Origin: Mytilus californianus
Taxonomy: Eukaryota; Mollusca; Bivalvia; Mytilida; Mytilidae
Length of the DNA: 64,000 nt
NCBI RefSeq assembly: GCF_021869535.1
Contig: NW_026262734.1
Location: forward strand, 90,339,285 to 90,403,284
Direction: 5' to 3'
The notes under the pieces were generated by a model. It was given only the letters and a program-made list of their open reading frames with translations. It had not been told where the DNA came from and ran no database searches. Within the stretch, counting starts at the first letter, position 1. Each line of letters starts with the position of its first letter. Below are positions 13,189-25,351 of the stretch, piece after piece. The translations under genes were made by a program, and so were the position numbers.

Positions 13189-13454
13189 GTTTCCTAATCA
13201 ACTAACGGATAGTAAGATTAAAATAGACTGTTGCAAACGTTGGCGGTTTGCTGCCTGGTACACACAAGCTGTGTAGCGAAATGTTGTTGTAACAGTTGTA
13301 ACGATACTACGTTGCAGTTCCTTGTCTGGATATGTGTAGACAGGTTGTAGTCAATTTACTGTACGTCAAGGGATGACGCGTTTGTTGTAGCCGTAGAACT
13401 GACGTGGAGTGGCGTAATCTGTGAGACACAACAGGCAAGTTGTAGAATTTGTAC

Positions 13455-14012
13455 TGTAATGGCCTGACCATTAAGTTTAACCGACGATTTGGCTCAAGCA
13501 ATAAGACTATCAGGTGCTGATAATTTATTCCCAAACCAATCTAACAAATGGTAAAAAGCTGAAAATAGAAATAAAATACAATTTTACAATGTGTTCAATT
13601 AATGTTATTATAACGAAATGTCAAAAGTAATTGATAGCACAGTCCGTTGAATGCGAGAAAATGTTGTACTTTCAAGAACGGTTAAATTTCAGGTATTTCA
13701 CGGAGAAAAGGTTCAAATATTTAGAGCGCAATTTGAAGGGTTCAAATACAATGTTGTAGAATTAACTCACTCTGTGGTTAGCCACGAATTGTGTCCAAGA
13801 TGACGTTTGTCCTTAGAATGTTCTCCAGTACTGGTATGACCTTGCAATTTTCAGTTTTAGATACGTGTGAGAGAGGGAAAGGTAGCGACGATACGATGTT
13901 TTAACGTTCTTATAAGGTTAAAGATGAATAATCCTCCTAGACTGGAACACATAAATAGATTAAGAATATAATCAAACGAACTATATAAATTACGGAACGG
14001 TGTAACAGAATA
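13455..14012 (-). repeat. 5' LTR of the BEL/Pao element
   Basis: 558 bp. On the minus strand it begins TATTCTGTTACACC and ends CCATTACA. Boundaries were fixed by comparison with the other LTR and by the ATGAA duplication at 14013. No convincing tRNA primer-binding site was identified in the first bases after the LTR. Confidence 0.92.
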
Positions 14013-14419
14013 ATGAATGATAGAACAAACAAACTGATATGATATTGGCTTTGCTCATCGTTGAAGGTCGTATTGTGGTCTATAGTTGTTAACTTTTACG
14101 TCATTTGGTCTCTGGTGGAGAGTTGACTCATTGGCAATCATACAACACCATCTTATTTTTATGTTGAATATATGATACCAAAACTTTCCTTTAAAACCAG
14201 ATATTTTAATGTAAAATATTGAACAATACATATACTGTCACTTTGGTCAACATTCACCAAATTTAGCAATTGTCAGCTCTCTGTGTGTGCATCGCTCTTT
14301 CTCGAACTCGCATCTAAAAATACAATAAATAAAATGTGATTCAAGTCTCTCTACAATACCATCGTATACATTATTAAAACAGTTAATTTCTATTTTCCAT
14401 GGATAAAGTATTGTGTTAG

Positions 14420-14508
14420 TCCAAATAATTATGACGTCGTCACAGCATTAATTTAAAATAGCCTTTCAAGACCGTCATATTCATAATAATTATTTGGACT
14501 AGTATTGT
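14420..14508. mobile_element. Small snap-back MITE
   Basis: Inverted ends TAGTCCAAATAATTATGA and its complement (aataattatttggacta) enclose about 50 bp. It sits in a block present only in copy A. Target duplication is not certain. Confidence 0.5.
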
Positions 14509-14814
14509 GAAAATAATTGTGAATTTTTGGATCTCATTCCATATGATTGTATGAATTTCAAGATTATATATACGTCACAAAAATACGTCACTTTTTGTGG
14601 CGTTGATCCATTCATGTGACGCGCAGTTTCTGGTGTCCTGTGCTGTCGTTAATGGGAGATATCCGTTGTTATTTTGCTGAATACATGTTGTAATGTACTA
14701 TTATATTATTTATTTATGATTTCTCTGTGCTGAGTGTTCTTGCATTTGTTTGTACTGTATTCCTGTCACGTAGTGTTGTCATTTTATCGATATTTTTCAA
14801 CATTGCCATATAAG

Positions 14815-15060
14815 CGGGAAGCTTGGCTAGACATAAAACCAGGTTCAACCCACCATTTGTTCTTAAAATGTCCTACACCAAGTCTGGAATATGGCAGTTG
14901 TTATCAAATAGTCCGTTTCTGTGTGTGTTGGCGTTTGTTTTTGTTGCAGTTCAGTGTTTCTGTTGTTCCGTTGTTTTCCTCTTGTGGTTGATGTGTTTCC
15001 CTCGTTTTTAGTTTGTAACCCGGATTTTTTTTCTCTTAATCGATTTATGAATTTTGAACA
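14815..15060 (+). repeat. Interspersed 'aggaatatggcag' repeat
   Basis: Contains ataaaaccaggttcaaccc, aatatggcagttgttatc and tagtttgtaacccgg. It matches a very common mussel repeat from memory and, weakly, 58870-59050. Confidence 0.55.
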
Positions 15061-15169
15061 GCGGTATACTACTGTTGCCTTTATCTAAGTCGATATCTTA
15101 TTTCAACTTCAATCTCCGAAATATCATATGATGTTCTTTTACACTGTTTTATATAGTATTTTCTGAGAT

Positions 15170-15370
15170 AGACATCCGCCTAGGTGGTTTCGTAGGAGCG
15201 TGCTCGTCTCGGGTGCGAGAAGTTTAATGTTCGATTCCCGGCTGCGTCAAAGCACAAGCATGAAATTGACATATCGGAATAAGAGCAGAGACTAATCAAC
15301 TCGTAGTCAACATATTAGGTGCGACAAGTAAGACATGTCTTCCTGTTCCCTAGTGAACTATCACGTTACA
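15170..15370 (+). repeat. tRNA-derived SINE-like sequence (copy A)
   Basis: GCCTAGGTGG resembles a pol III A box and TGTTCGATTCCC a B box, spaced as in a tRNA. The sequence does not fold as a full tRNA and continues into a non-tRNA body. The paralogous copy is 26290-26510, where an A-run replaces the junction and the B box is decayed (GGTTCGATAAC). Confidence 0.5.
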
Positions 15371-17494
15371 AATCCAACTCAGTGTGTCGGTTTATTACCA
15401 TGTTTTGCAATATTGGTTGTATGTGATTTAATCTTTCTAGACTATTCTTACATCTTATATTCACTTGCTAGAATTATTTATTTCCATTAACAACACAACG
15501 GACGTTGAAAGTAGAGAAACTGCTAGCCCTTTCGGAACACCTGAGTCCATCAATATAGTTTATTTCTTAGGGAGTTTTTGCTATTTTTTATTTAGTTTTC
15601 TTCGTTGAATTTGTAATATTTGTCTTTTAATATCGATAACGGTCTTGTCTATACTATGTTAAGAAAATCATAATTCTGCCATTGCGCCTAAACTTGTCTG
15701 AATGTACATTTCGGTATTATATCAGCCTGAACATAAATAATACAATTCTTATGTTAAAGGTAAAAGGAAAAACATGAAAGTTGCCACGGGGAAGCCATTG
15801 ATTTGAAGAGTTAAGCCTCTTTTAATTTATTTTATGTTGTACTGTTACAACACTGTCCCGGGCTAGGCGCCAGGAAAGATACACTGCCACATTCTGTATG
15901 TGTCTGTCACAAGTCAGGAGCCTGTAATTCAGTGGTTTTCGTATGTTGCTGTACATCATATTTGTTTTCGTTTATTGTTTTGTATATATATCAAGCCGTT
16001 AGTTTTCTCGTTTGAATTGTTTTACATTTTGTCATTTTGGTGCCTTTTATATCGCACTATGCCGTATCGATTTTGTTCTTTGTTGGTTACCTGTGGTTGA
16101 TAATTTCTACGCCATTTTGTCTCATATGTAATTATACTACACCTTCATTTTTTTTAACAAAACTAAATCGACGAAAAACCGATTAAAATAGTGTACAAGA
16201 TGAAAAAAAGAAACGACAATTTGTAAAATATTACACAGAATATCACATACTGGGCTCTCGGTCATAAAACTTTACTAAGTACTTAGAGTACAAAATTTGT
16301 GCTCGAAACACCAAATCCAGGATTTTGATTGGTTGATTCCTGACTCTGAGTACAAAAATCATACTCGAAAGTTTTATGAACGCAAGGCCTGATCATCACG
16401 GATCAACCTCAATCAGGTGCTTTGACCGATAATCAGTTTCCATTTTGTTGCTGACGATAAGCTTAACGGCGATGATCAGTCGCATTCGGTGATGAAAGAT
16501 AGAAATGAGGATTTGACTGTGGCTTACTTTAAACAATATTTTATTTCATCTAAAGTGCACAAATTACTATTAAAAAATAGATTACTGAAGAGGGATTCGG
16601 AAACAAGAAGAACTTACAGGTGTCTGACCACCAATTCAAAATCCTTATCTATTCAACCAAATTTAGCTGTTTTCACAGCTTTCTAAATATTCGACTACCT
16701 TAAGTTTAACTACATAGAAGCCAGATATATCCTGAATTGTACATGTCTCACCTTTCTACATGTCAATTTTGAACCAATGTGTAAAGTCTTGTGATAAAAT
16801 ACTACCGTTCGGAAGACAAGTACTACTAAAAATAACCCCTGGTTTTCTGGAAATCTTAGATAAGTATACTATGGAGCGCATTAATCCTAAAACTTTAATG
16901 CAAACTCATGGACAATTAATTTTTGGCTCAAAATGATCTTATATATATTTCCCTTTCAACAAAAGTTTCATTTCTGAAAATTTGTTTTTAAGTTAAATTG
17001 AAAAATGACATCTAAAGCACTATTTTTTGTCAGGAAAGGGCTACTTTTACATACGTTCTAAATTGAAGTAGGTGAATTGGTGGTCTAACACCTAAATAAA
17101 CCCGTCTTCCTTGATTGTTGCTTGGACAAATGGATCATAATCATAGTTTTCTGTGACGTAAATGTGTCATTGCGATCAACTAAATCCTGATGATGTCCGT
17201 TAAATTTCCAATAGAATCCTTGTGAAATCGAACGAACGGTTATTAAGATAGGAAAAACGAAAGATCTTCAAAATAGCTTCAAAGGATAGCTGCATACACG
17301 ACGACAGACTATCTTAGTCGCTTCTAATCATTGAAAATCGAAATAAAAAATACCACATATACCTTGATATACATGATTTAGAAATCTATAGTAAGGGTAA
17401 AGACTGAAGTAATTCTTTTACAAAATTTATTATTTCAATTTTCCCGCCGGAACTTTTACTTTTATTAAGTTAGCAACTTGCAACCAAATGTGTA

Positions 17495-18155
17495 AAGATA
17501 ATTATGCGTACTCAAATTTTATTAAGACGATCACCACCTATTCTTAGCCTTCTTTCTTATCTACGTTAATTTTTTCACTTCGAAACATTTAATGGGGGCT
17601 GGATCAATATACCGATATTTATACATCAGATCGTAATGGTTATCGATATTTCGGATACACCAAACCAACTTCATATCTGAGAAAGAGGCAATATATGCCC
17701 TCAATTTTAGGATTCATTCATACATTTTTGTATTTATCAAAATTATCGGTCAACATGTGTTTTACAAGGATCACCAGTCTTTCATCTGATACCTTAATTA
17801 CTAAATTATATTCTACATAGTTTTATTCTTACACCTATGCATAGGAACTTTTTTGTTTTAAATCTGTAATACTTTCCAGTATGTTCTTTTTTTATCGGGC
17901 CCGATTTGGTGGTGTTACAACTCACTAAGTCTATCCAAATTATTTTTGCAAAGAATTCCGCTTAAGCCGGTGCTAGGGGCCGTCTTAAACTTGCAGTTAG
18001 GTGAGAGTTTTTTTCGATCCGTGTTAAAGGCCTCACTGTGACTCTGAGATGAAGAACAGTAATAAAAGCACTGTTTCTTTGCTTTTTGTGTTTTTGCTGT
18101 GCATTTATAATGATTTTGTGTCATGAATGAATATCCCATATCCTTTGTTTTCTAT
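17495..18155. other. 660-bp block present only in copy A
   Basis: Copy B jumps directly from its match of 17490 to its match of 18155. The block holds a 74-codon minus-strand frame (17915-18139) without recognisable domains. No terminal repeats are obvious, so an insertion in A and a deletion in B are both possible. Confidence 0.5.
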
Positions 18156-19772
18156 AACAATAAAATAAATGCTCAGTCTTTTCAATGAACTAATCTATAC
18201 AATGTTCTTATCTCACCACATCTATTGAAACAAGCGTTTCGTTCAATAGAAATGGAACTTTATATATGTTGTTTTACTAGTGGTGTTGATCTACCCTGCG
18301 TTGCTTATATTGATTTTAATATAAAAACTTTAAAACACATAACGCGAACCCAATATAATACTTTGAAATCTAAAATAATCTAAAAAAAATTATCATATTA
18401 ATCTAATTGACTTCTTTAAACTTACGAATTGATGTAGGTTGCGCCATCGGAACCACAGATTGTTTCAAGGTCATTTTCGCATGGAATGTGACCCAGTTGT
18501 AAACAAAAGAAATCAAATACAGCATCAGGGCCTGAGATGATTGGACCGGTACCAACCTGTCCACCACCAGAACTTCCGGTAGGGGGAACGGTTGTCGATG
18601 AGAATGCGCCAATGTAAGCAACATGGATGTTTTTGTCAGCACAGTGGGCCTTAGAGTAGTCGCATCTAAATCATGAAATAATAATATAAAGCTCAAGACA
18701 AAGTATAAACACACCACGGCCGTAAGGCAAACCACTAATAAACTCACAACAGTAAAAATGATTCACACAAAACTATGATTGGATCGAGTCATCTTACTTA
18801 TGCTTTAATATATAATGAGGTTAATTTCCATATGATTTGATTTGTAATGAGGTAATCTTCTATAGGTTTTAATGTATTATAATTCGGAAATCGACCATAG
18901 GATTTCATTTGTAATTCGGTAATCTTTATAATTGTTAATGTATGATAATTATGGTCATCTTCAATAGGCTTTATGTATAATGAAGGCATCTTCCAAGGGC
19001 TTTAATGTATAATGAAGTCATCTTCCGGGGGCTTTAATGTATAATGAGGTCAAATGCATGCTATATAATATACTGAATGATTACGCCTTGGAAGTAATAT
19101 AATTTATAGCACTGAGCTATTAATAGCCTAGTTGACCTTGTAGATCTAATGAACCTGTCAGTGATATTTACCTACTCATGTATTAAAGGCTGAGCCTACA
19201 AAATCTAAAAAAAAATGAGAGTGATGATAATGACACCTTCTTTACCTGAATTTATTTTTATATATCTAGATAATATTTGTAAGTTTGATTTTATGTCCGT
19301 AATGTTTTCCTCTTATTATAGCATATATCTTTTTTTTTTTTGGTTTTTGTTCAATTCCGTTTTTTCGTCCAATCAGAGTAAAGATTTGTGACATCATGCA
19401 TGCCGTTACCCTAGTGAAGCGTCCTTTATAAATGGGTCACAATCCAAAATTATACTGACTGCGTCAGAAAAATGCTGTTTCTTTGAAGTAATACCCATGC
19501 ACATCTCTGTTTATTCGTACTTGGTAAGAATCTTTCTGCAATATATTTTTTTCGTCTGGCTGTTATTTGTATTACGAAGATAGATAAAGCTTCAGCCTTG
19601 TTAGATCTTGGATGTCGTTTTCGTCGTTTTCTTACTCTGTGATCCGTAGTTAGATACGGGTAAATGTCAATGAGATATTTTGGAAGAAATGACGAATATG
19701 TCAAGGAATTCACATAGCCCAATCTGCCACATGTGGAGCATGATCTGTTTACCCTTCCGGAGCACATGAGAT

Positions 19773-21309
19773 GAATTTTAGTCATTTCGTACCCTAACCA
19801 TTTCGTACCCCCCATTTAGTACCCTGGCAAAAACCATTTCGTACCCTGACCACTTCGTACCTTGACCATTTCGTACCTCATGGAATATTTACATGTATAC
19901 CATTTTGTACCTCATTGGTGTTTTATGTATGCCATTTCGTACCTCATGGAAGATTTATATGTATGCCATTTCGTACCTCATGGAAGATTTATATGTTTTG
20001 ATTTCTTAGTTAAAACTGTCTCCTTGACGTGCGCCATTTCGTACTGTATAGAAGATTTATATGTATACCATTTCGTACCTCATGGAAGATTTGTATGTAT
20101 ACCATTTCGTACCTCATGGAAGGTTTGTATGTATACCATTTCGTACCTCATGGAAGATTTGTATGTATACCATTTCGTACCTCATGGAAGGTTTGTATGC
20201 TAAAAATTTAAAATTGAAGCACTTAATGAGATATTGTAGGTAAAGGAATAAAGTCAATTAACCACATTTTTTGAAATCTGTAAAACTTTGTATTTAAGAT
20301 ATCTATTTCAAATATTATAGTAACAATTCACATATCTGCCGATAACATTGATTTTTACTTTGGTCTGAGACTACTGTAACACATTATAGTAGTCTCAGCT
20401 TTGGTATAAACTTGTAATTCAAGACACACGCCGTGTTTCCGTATTGTTTTAAAAGGTAGCGTTCTAATTAATTGGATTAAGAATGTTTATTGAATACACG
20501 TGCCATTTGAAATTGCGACGTGTGCCTAAATATTGAGATATAATCAATTCATTATCGTAAGGTGAAGTTGAACCTAAATGTATACATGTATATCATATGC
20601 ATGTATTTTTTTTAAAAATAATACTTTTAGAAAATATGCAATACACACTAAAAAAAGGTATTTACCAAACGTTTTTGAAATTTAAATGGTTAGATATAAG
20701 GATACAAAATAAATGAACTTGTAATTTTTCAAATTGAAAAAAAAAAAAAAAAAAAATAACAAGTTCTTTAATTGGTTACATGAGGTGCAAATTCTTATGC
20801 AAACATTTTTATTCATGGCTTCCGTCTTGGGTGAATATCAGCTTGTTTCCCTTTTCACTGCATTTCCTGACTAAAACAACTGTTAATAACTATAAAAACA
20901 GTTGCAGAAAATTATTCCTTTGTTGGTTAGTTAACCTCATATTTTAAGAGTTGAAAAATTAATTAAGGATAAATCCTGCAAACTAAAAAAGTTATTAAAA
21001 CTATTAAAGTTTCCAAGTGCTGCTTACTTAAACCAATCATCGGTCTTTATAAAATTTCTACGGCTTGGTGTTTTTTTTATATTCTATTTAAAAAAAAAAT
21101 TAAATTATCTCAAAATGTTTTATAACTTTTACAAATATATGATACGAAATAGTAAACTTGTATTAAGTCCATGAGGTACGAAATGGTAGATGCATTTGAA
21201 CCATAGGGTACGAAAAGGTTTTTATCGTGGGTACGAAATGGTAAATGTTGGGTACGAAATTGCAATTTTGGGTACGAAATGGCAGAGGTACGAAATGACT
21301 TGCTACCCC
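19773..21309. mobile_element. Foldback-type element with modular inverted ends
   Basis: Both ends are arrays of a short unit, catttcgtacc, in opposite orientations: 19781-20200 reads forward and 21140-21298 reads reverse (ggtacgaaatg). The outermost units are agtcatttcgtacc and its complement. TGAGAT flanks both ends (19767-19772, 21310-21315). The surrounding repeat, known from 24073-24290, joins up if the element is removed. The middle (20205-21110) has no coding frame I trust. Confidence 0.7.
19862..20200 (+). repeat. Tandem repeat inside the foldback element
   Basis: About eight units of roughly 33 bp combining ccatttcgtacctcatg and gaagatttgtatgtata. The unit length is a multiple of three, so all frames stay open and yield artificial proteins. 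Confidence 0.85.
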
Positions 21310-21489
21310 TGAGATCACCCACAGTTTTTGGTGGGGTTCATGATTCTCAGTCATTATGTTTTGTGTGCTGTTGTTTGTCTTTTAGCCGTTTTGTGTGGTT
21401 TTTTTTTTGCCATAGCCTTGTCAGTTTGATTTCTAATTATGAGTTTGAATGTCCCTTTGGTATCTTTCGCCTATCTTTTTTTCAATAAG

Positions 21490-24400
21490 AAGTTTTGGAA
21501 AAAATAACGGATATTTCAAGGAATTCTCATTTTGGTATCGTTATATATCCGGACGGTGGTCAATAATATCATATGATTGTGTATATATATATGTAATAAA
21601 TCATTTGTGTACCTGTGTATAGTATGATTCGTTTTCCAAATATGTGATACAAAATCTGTAAACAGATCTTAAAAAAGAGGCGGATGATTCAAAATTCATA
21701 AGTCAAGGAAAATTTACAAAAAGATGACAGTTCACAAAATACAAACATTGAACAACACTAACCACAGAAAAAAAGGGGTGAACTCATATGCTCCGGAAGG
21801 GTATAAGTAGTACTTGCTCCACATGTAGCACTGTCGTATTACTCATGTAGGTTATTACTACGGTGATAAGTCTCATTTGATGACGTCACAATAAAGCCAA
21901 AGACGACGGGATAACACATTAAATATAGATCAAATTCAGAAAAATTACTGGAATGTTACAGAAAAAATAAAGCAAAAGCAAAGATTGGTATTTGATATTT
22001 AAATGCTTTGAGAAGAGGTATCACTCAAAGAAATTTTCCATCAAATTCCTCGTAATTAGGATCAAGGTTTGTTTCCCTTATTTCAAGCTAATCCTGGTAA
22101 TATATTTTTCTTTGTCGTGCTAAATCGTACCCAGTTATATACACTGCAAAATTACAGTCACCAATATAAGAGTTAAGGATAGCATGATTTCAAATCGACA
22201 AGTTTAGTACCTTGAGCTTACATTACCTTTTTTCAGATTTAGAAATTATTAAGAAACTAAGGTTTCGACACCCTCAGGCAAAGCTGACCTTAGATTAATT
22301 TAGCTATTATTGTTGGTGTTTTTTTTTGTCATATAGCTCTTCAACTGTTTCGGTTCTTATACATCTTTGGTTTTAAAACATTCGGCTTTGAGCGTTCCTG
22401 ATGAAGGTAAAATATCCAGAAAAGCGCTTCGGAGGCACGGAATTTATTAAGTGTTGTTTCCATTTTTCCAGTAACTGCTCATAATTGTTTTGTTTGCACT
22501 TGTGCGTTTTTCTATCTGTTATACAATTATAAACAATACAGTACTGTTTTTTTTTTCAAATGTTCTTTTATGTACTTTATGTTATTTCATTGATACCGAT
22601 TAAAAAGCTGAGGGGTTAATTGAAGTCTGCAAAACAAATTTCCAATCCGGCTAAATGTTCATGTCCATAACCCATGATAAAAATCTCGTCAGCTGTTCTT
22701 TCTTTTCTAGTCCTTTTGAGAATACGGTGTTGATGTAAGATATGTTATAGTCTATTTAATTTATGCAGTCCTATTTTTTGCAAGAGGCGACTTAGAACTA
22801 TATATGTTATATAGACAATACATATCAATTTACGTTGAAGATACGTCACAATGAATTGTTTCTTCAAATTTGTGATATTTTAACAAAAAATAATGTAGTA
22901 TCGAAATTTTTATTCCCGGCTTTTATTGAAAATTTATCTTGACACCCGGAATCAATTTGGAATGGCATTTTATATCATCATTTTCATATCATGTTTTTTA
23001 AATACTAACTAAAAAGGATGTTTCTCGCAATTAGACTATATTTTCACCGTATTATCCCCCAGTTTTCACAAAAAACGAAAGGGGTCTCCTTTTTGTATAT
23101 GTAAACAGTTTGCATAGAATTTTTGAAATTGGTTGAGGCAATCTTGTGTATTCATACGACAAATATAAATACAAATACGTGCTGAAGGAAAAATAAATGA
23201 AAAGACATATAACGTGATTACTATGGGGAATCGGTGACTTGTCGGTTCTGCTTTTACAATAACAAACAATAGCCTGTCAAAGAACTGAATCTGCTGATAT
23301 GATTTCTATCTGTCATACATTCTCACACTGGTGGCTGTATTTTAAACATTAACTTCATGATGAGTAAAGAAAACCATAACCTACACAGAAAAACAAATAG
23401 GACTTGTTCGTCTTGCTCAAAAATGTACATTTTGGGAATGCGTGTGGTGATGAGTTTTATGTAGATGAAAAGCGCGACTGTTGTATTGAAATATGATCTT
23501 GGATATTCAGTGGCGTAGCAAGGCTATTTTTAAGTGTACGCCCAAACCTCAGCAAGGGGTTTGACGGCCCCAAGCGGCCCCAGGACAGAGGACCTCCGGT
23601 TAGGGGCGTAACCCCCGGAAGCTCACGCGTTATCTTGAAAAAGATAATATTTCTGTCATTCAAAATTCATCAATAGCAACATACTTGGTCGGTTGAGAAC
23701 AAAATTCACTACATGGATATGATTTCAGCATCCCATTACTATGTAGCAACATTCCAGTAGAACCTGCATATGAGTATATATCTCCCAGTTGATACGATAT
23801 TTTAGAACTTGCATTTCCCATCATGATTTCCTTGAATGAGGTTGCTACTTACAAGGAAGCTATTAAACCAAGAGTTCTAAGTGGTGAAGTTGGTGAAGTT
23901 GAAAGCATCCCTTTAAAAATTTTAAAATCGCTATCACGAGTTGGTTGACTGTTTCACAGATGACGATGGACATGTTCCATTGTTGTTACCACAATTCCGC
24001 CCTCTTTTCCTCGAATTTGACCTACCGAATTAGACTTATCACCTAGTTTTTACTTACATAAACAACGAGACGGGTGCCACATGTAAAACAGGATATGCTT
24101 ACTCTTCTGGAGAACCTGAGTTCACCCCAGGTTTTAGGTGGGGTTCGTATTGCCTAGACTTCAGTTTTCTATGTTGTCTTTTATGTACTGTTTGTCTTTT
24201 CGACGTTTGTCGTCTTTTAAAATTGCATTGTCAGTTGTTTTTCAACTGCATGATGAGTTTGAATATACCTTTGGTATCTTTAGCCTTCCTTTTTAAATTT
24301 AATTTGTTTTTTTTCCATGTTGATTTGGAATCTAATTGTCCTTTGTTTTAGAGAAAAATGTCCAAACCAGTTACTTAAGAATATGTTTAAAAGGAGATGT

Positions 24401-25350
24401 TGGGTTAACCAATCAATCGCCAAAAAATGAAAACTTTATTAAAATAGTAAAAAAAAAAAAAAGTTCTATATTTAATTACTTGAACTTTACATAATTTTCA
24501 CACCTTTTTACGGGAAAATTTCGAAATAATTTTTATAGATGGTAAGGTGCAACATAAAAATGCAAGCCACACACATTGTATCCCAGCAGATATTAAATTG
24601 CTTTCAACAAAAGTAACCTGAGTAGAATATTCACCGTAGATTCAAAGCTTGACAGAAAATGAACAAAATAATTTGATACCATTTGATTAAAAAGTAAATT
24701 TCGTCACTTTTATGGTTTCAATTACAAGTCGTCGAAGAAAGCATTACAATTGCTCGTGGGCTTCAAACAGTTCCTATAATTTATTTGGATCAAACTATTT
24801 TCCCTCCAAAATTCGTGTGAACGGCCGGGCGTTTTGACGTAAACGTAGCTACGCGCCTGATATTTCGTGAGCTTTAAACAAGAATCGCGGACAAAACACA
24901 TTTCTAGTGGACAATTTGACATTGTATGCATTTTCTAAGAACTCTCGTATTCCCCATTTTGCGTTCATGATAAATAATTGAATGCAACTTATCAGCTGAA
25001 ATTTAATTCTCTTTACAGCCTCGATGGACGCCATTATTTGAACAGGAACTACTTAATGCAGTTATCGAGTCACACCTTTTCTAGTATGGTGCTTACGTTT
25101 TGTTGTATTTTTTTTATGTCTGCATTGTTCTTTTTATCGTTTACTATTGTCTTTCCTTTGTTTTGGAAAAGTATAGTCTCACACTCGGTCTTGTATCGGC
25201 GTTGGAGATTTTACATGTTCTGATTTATTACCGGGATTTTAAATCAGTTCTTCTGAAATGGGGACTGACATATAATATATTTTGTGACTATGTGAGTAGC
25301 TCCGCACTAGGTTTACAAGGAACATCATGCTTTACATTGATTTAATAAAG
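21490..25350. other. No gene seen between the duplicated blocks
   Basis: Contains the dispersed repeat at 21990-22530, the mussel repeat at 23690-24295 and a CpG-richer stretch at 24800-24900. Both strands were checked by eye for the missing 5' Kazal exons of copy A; none was found. Confidence 0.55.
23690..24295 (+). repeat. Mussel-type interspersed repeat, long copy
   Basis: Contains the landmarks aagtggtgaagttg, cctaccgaattaga, cgggtgccacatgta and aggtggggttcg, which I recognise from mussel sequence. No protein is evident. Confidence 0.6.
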
Positions 25351-25351
25351 T

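Larger units (their letters stand above)
8507..14012 (-). mobile_element. BEL/Pao LTR retrotransposon, internally deleted
   Basis: This is a 5506-bp insertion with two 558-bp LTRs that differ at about six positions (about 1%). It is flanked by the 5-bp target duplication ATGAA (8502-8506, 14013-14017). On the minus strand the order is 5' LTR, Gag, zinc knuckles, aspartic protease, a fragment of integrase, polypurine tract, 3' LTR. Reverse transcriptase and RNase H, normally between protease and integrase, are absent, as is most of the integrase catalytic core. Several stops and frameshifts add to this, so the copy cannot move by itself. The near-identical LTRs mean it inserted recently. Confidence 0.92.
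14247..18665 (-). pseudogene. 5'-truncated duplicate of the Kazal gene (copy A, last two exons)
   Basis: Exon 18426-18665 (240 nt, phase 2-2) and terminal exon 14247-14313 (67 nt, TGA) are near-identical to exons 3 and 4 of the gene at 25860-30754, with intact splice sites and open frames. Visible changes include the Cys equivalent to Cys78 (the sixth cysteine of domain 1) changed to Phe by TGC to TTC, Ser115 to Gly, Ile157 to Glu, and Gln143 to Glu. No copy of the signal-peptide exon or of the first half-domain exon was found between 18.7 and 25 kb; homology to copy B stops near 19640. Alone it cannot make a secreted two-Kazal protein. It could be a dead duplicate, or extra 3' exons reached by alternative splicing from the upstream gene, since the phases are compatible. 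Confidence 0.7.
8238..19640. repeat. Segmental duplication, copy A
   Basis: Homologous in the same order and orientation to 25352-28880. Anchors are 8238-8500, 14018-14370, 15090-15370, 16195-17490, 18150-18830 and 19460-19640. Copy A carries material absent from copy B: the BEL element, a repeat fragment at 14044-14156, blocks at 14370-15085 and 15380-16190, and 17495-18155. It includes the truncated Kazal exons. Confidence 0.8.
19650..21480. repeat. Mussel-type repeat split by the foldback element
   Basis: 19676-19766 and 21316-21480 match the repeat at 23800-24295 (gccacatgtggagca..., cttccggagcac..., tttttggtggggttc..., ttggtatcttt). An inverted fragment lies at 21780-21850. Confidence 0.65.

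Noticed and set aside
15170-15250. tRNA gene
   Set aside because: A and B box-like words are present but arms do not pair as a tRNA and the copy at 26290 is decayed; it is a SINE-type sequence.
18403-18747. 114-codon minus-strand frame, with a twin at 28343-28597
   Set aside because: It is a shadow in another frame of the Kazal exon; the real frame has the cysteines, phases and splice sites.
19862-20243. Overlapping 60-113 codon frames repeating YHFVPHGRFVC-like units
   Set aside because: Translation of a 33-bp tandem repeat in the foldback element, open in all frames because the period is divisible by three.
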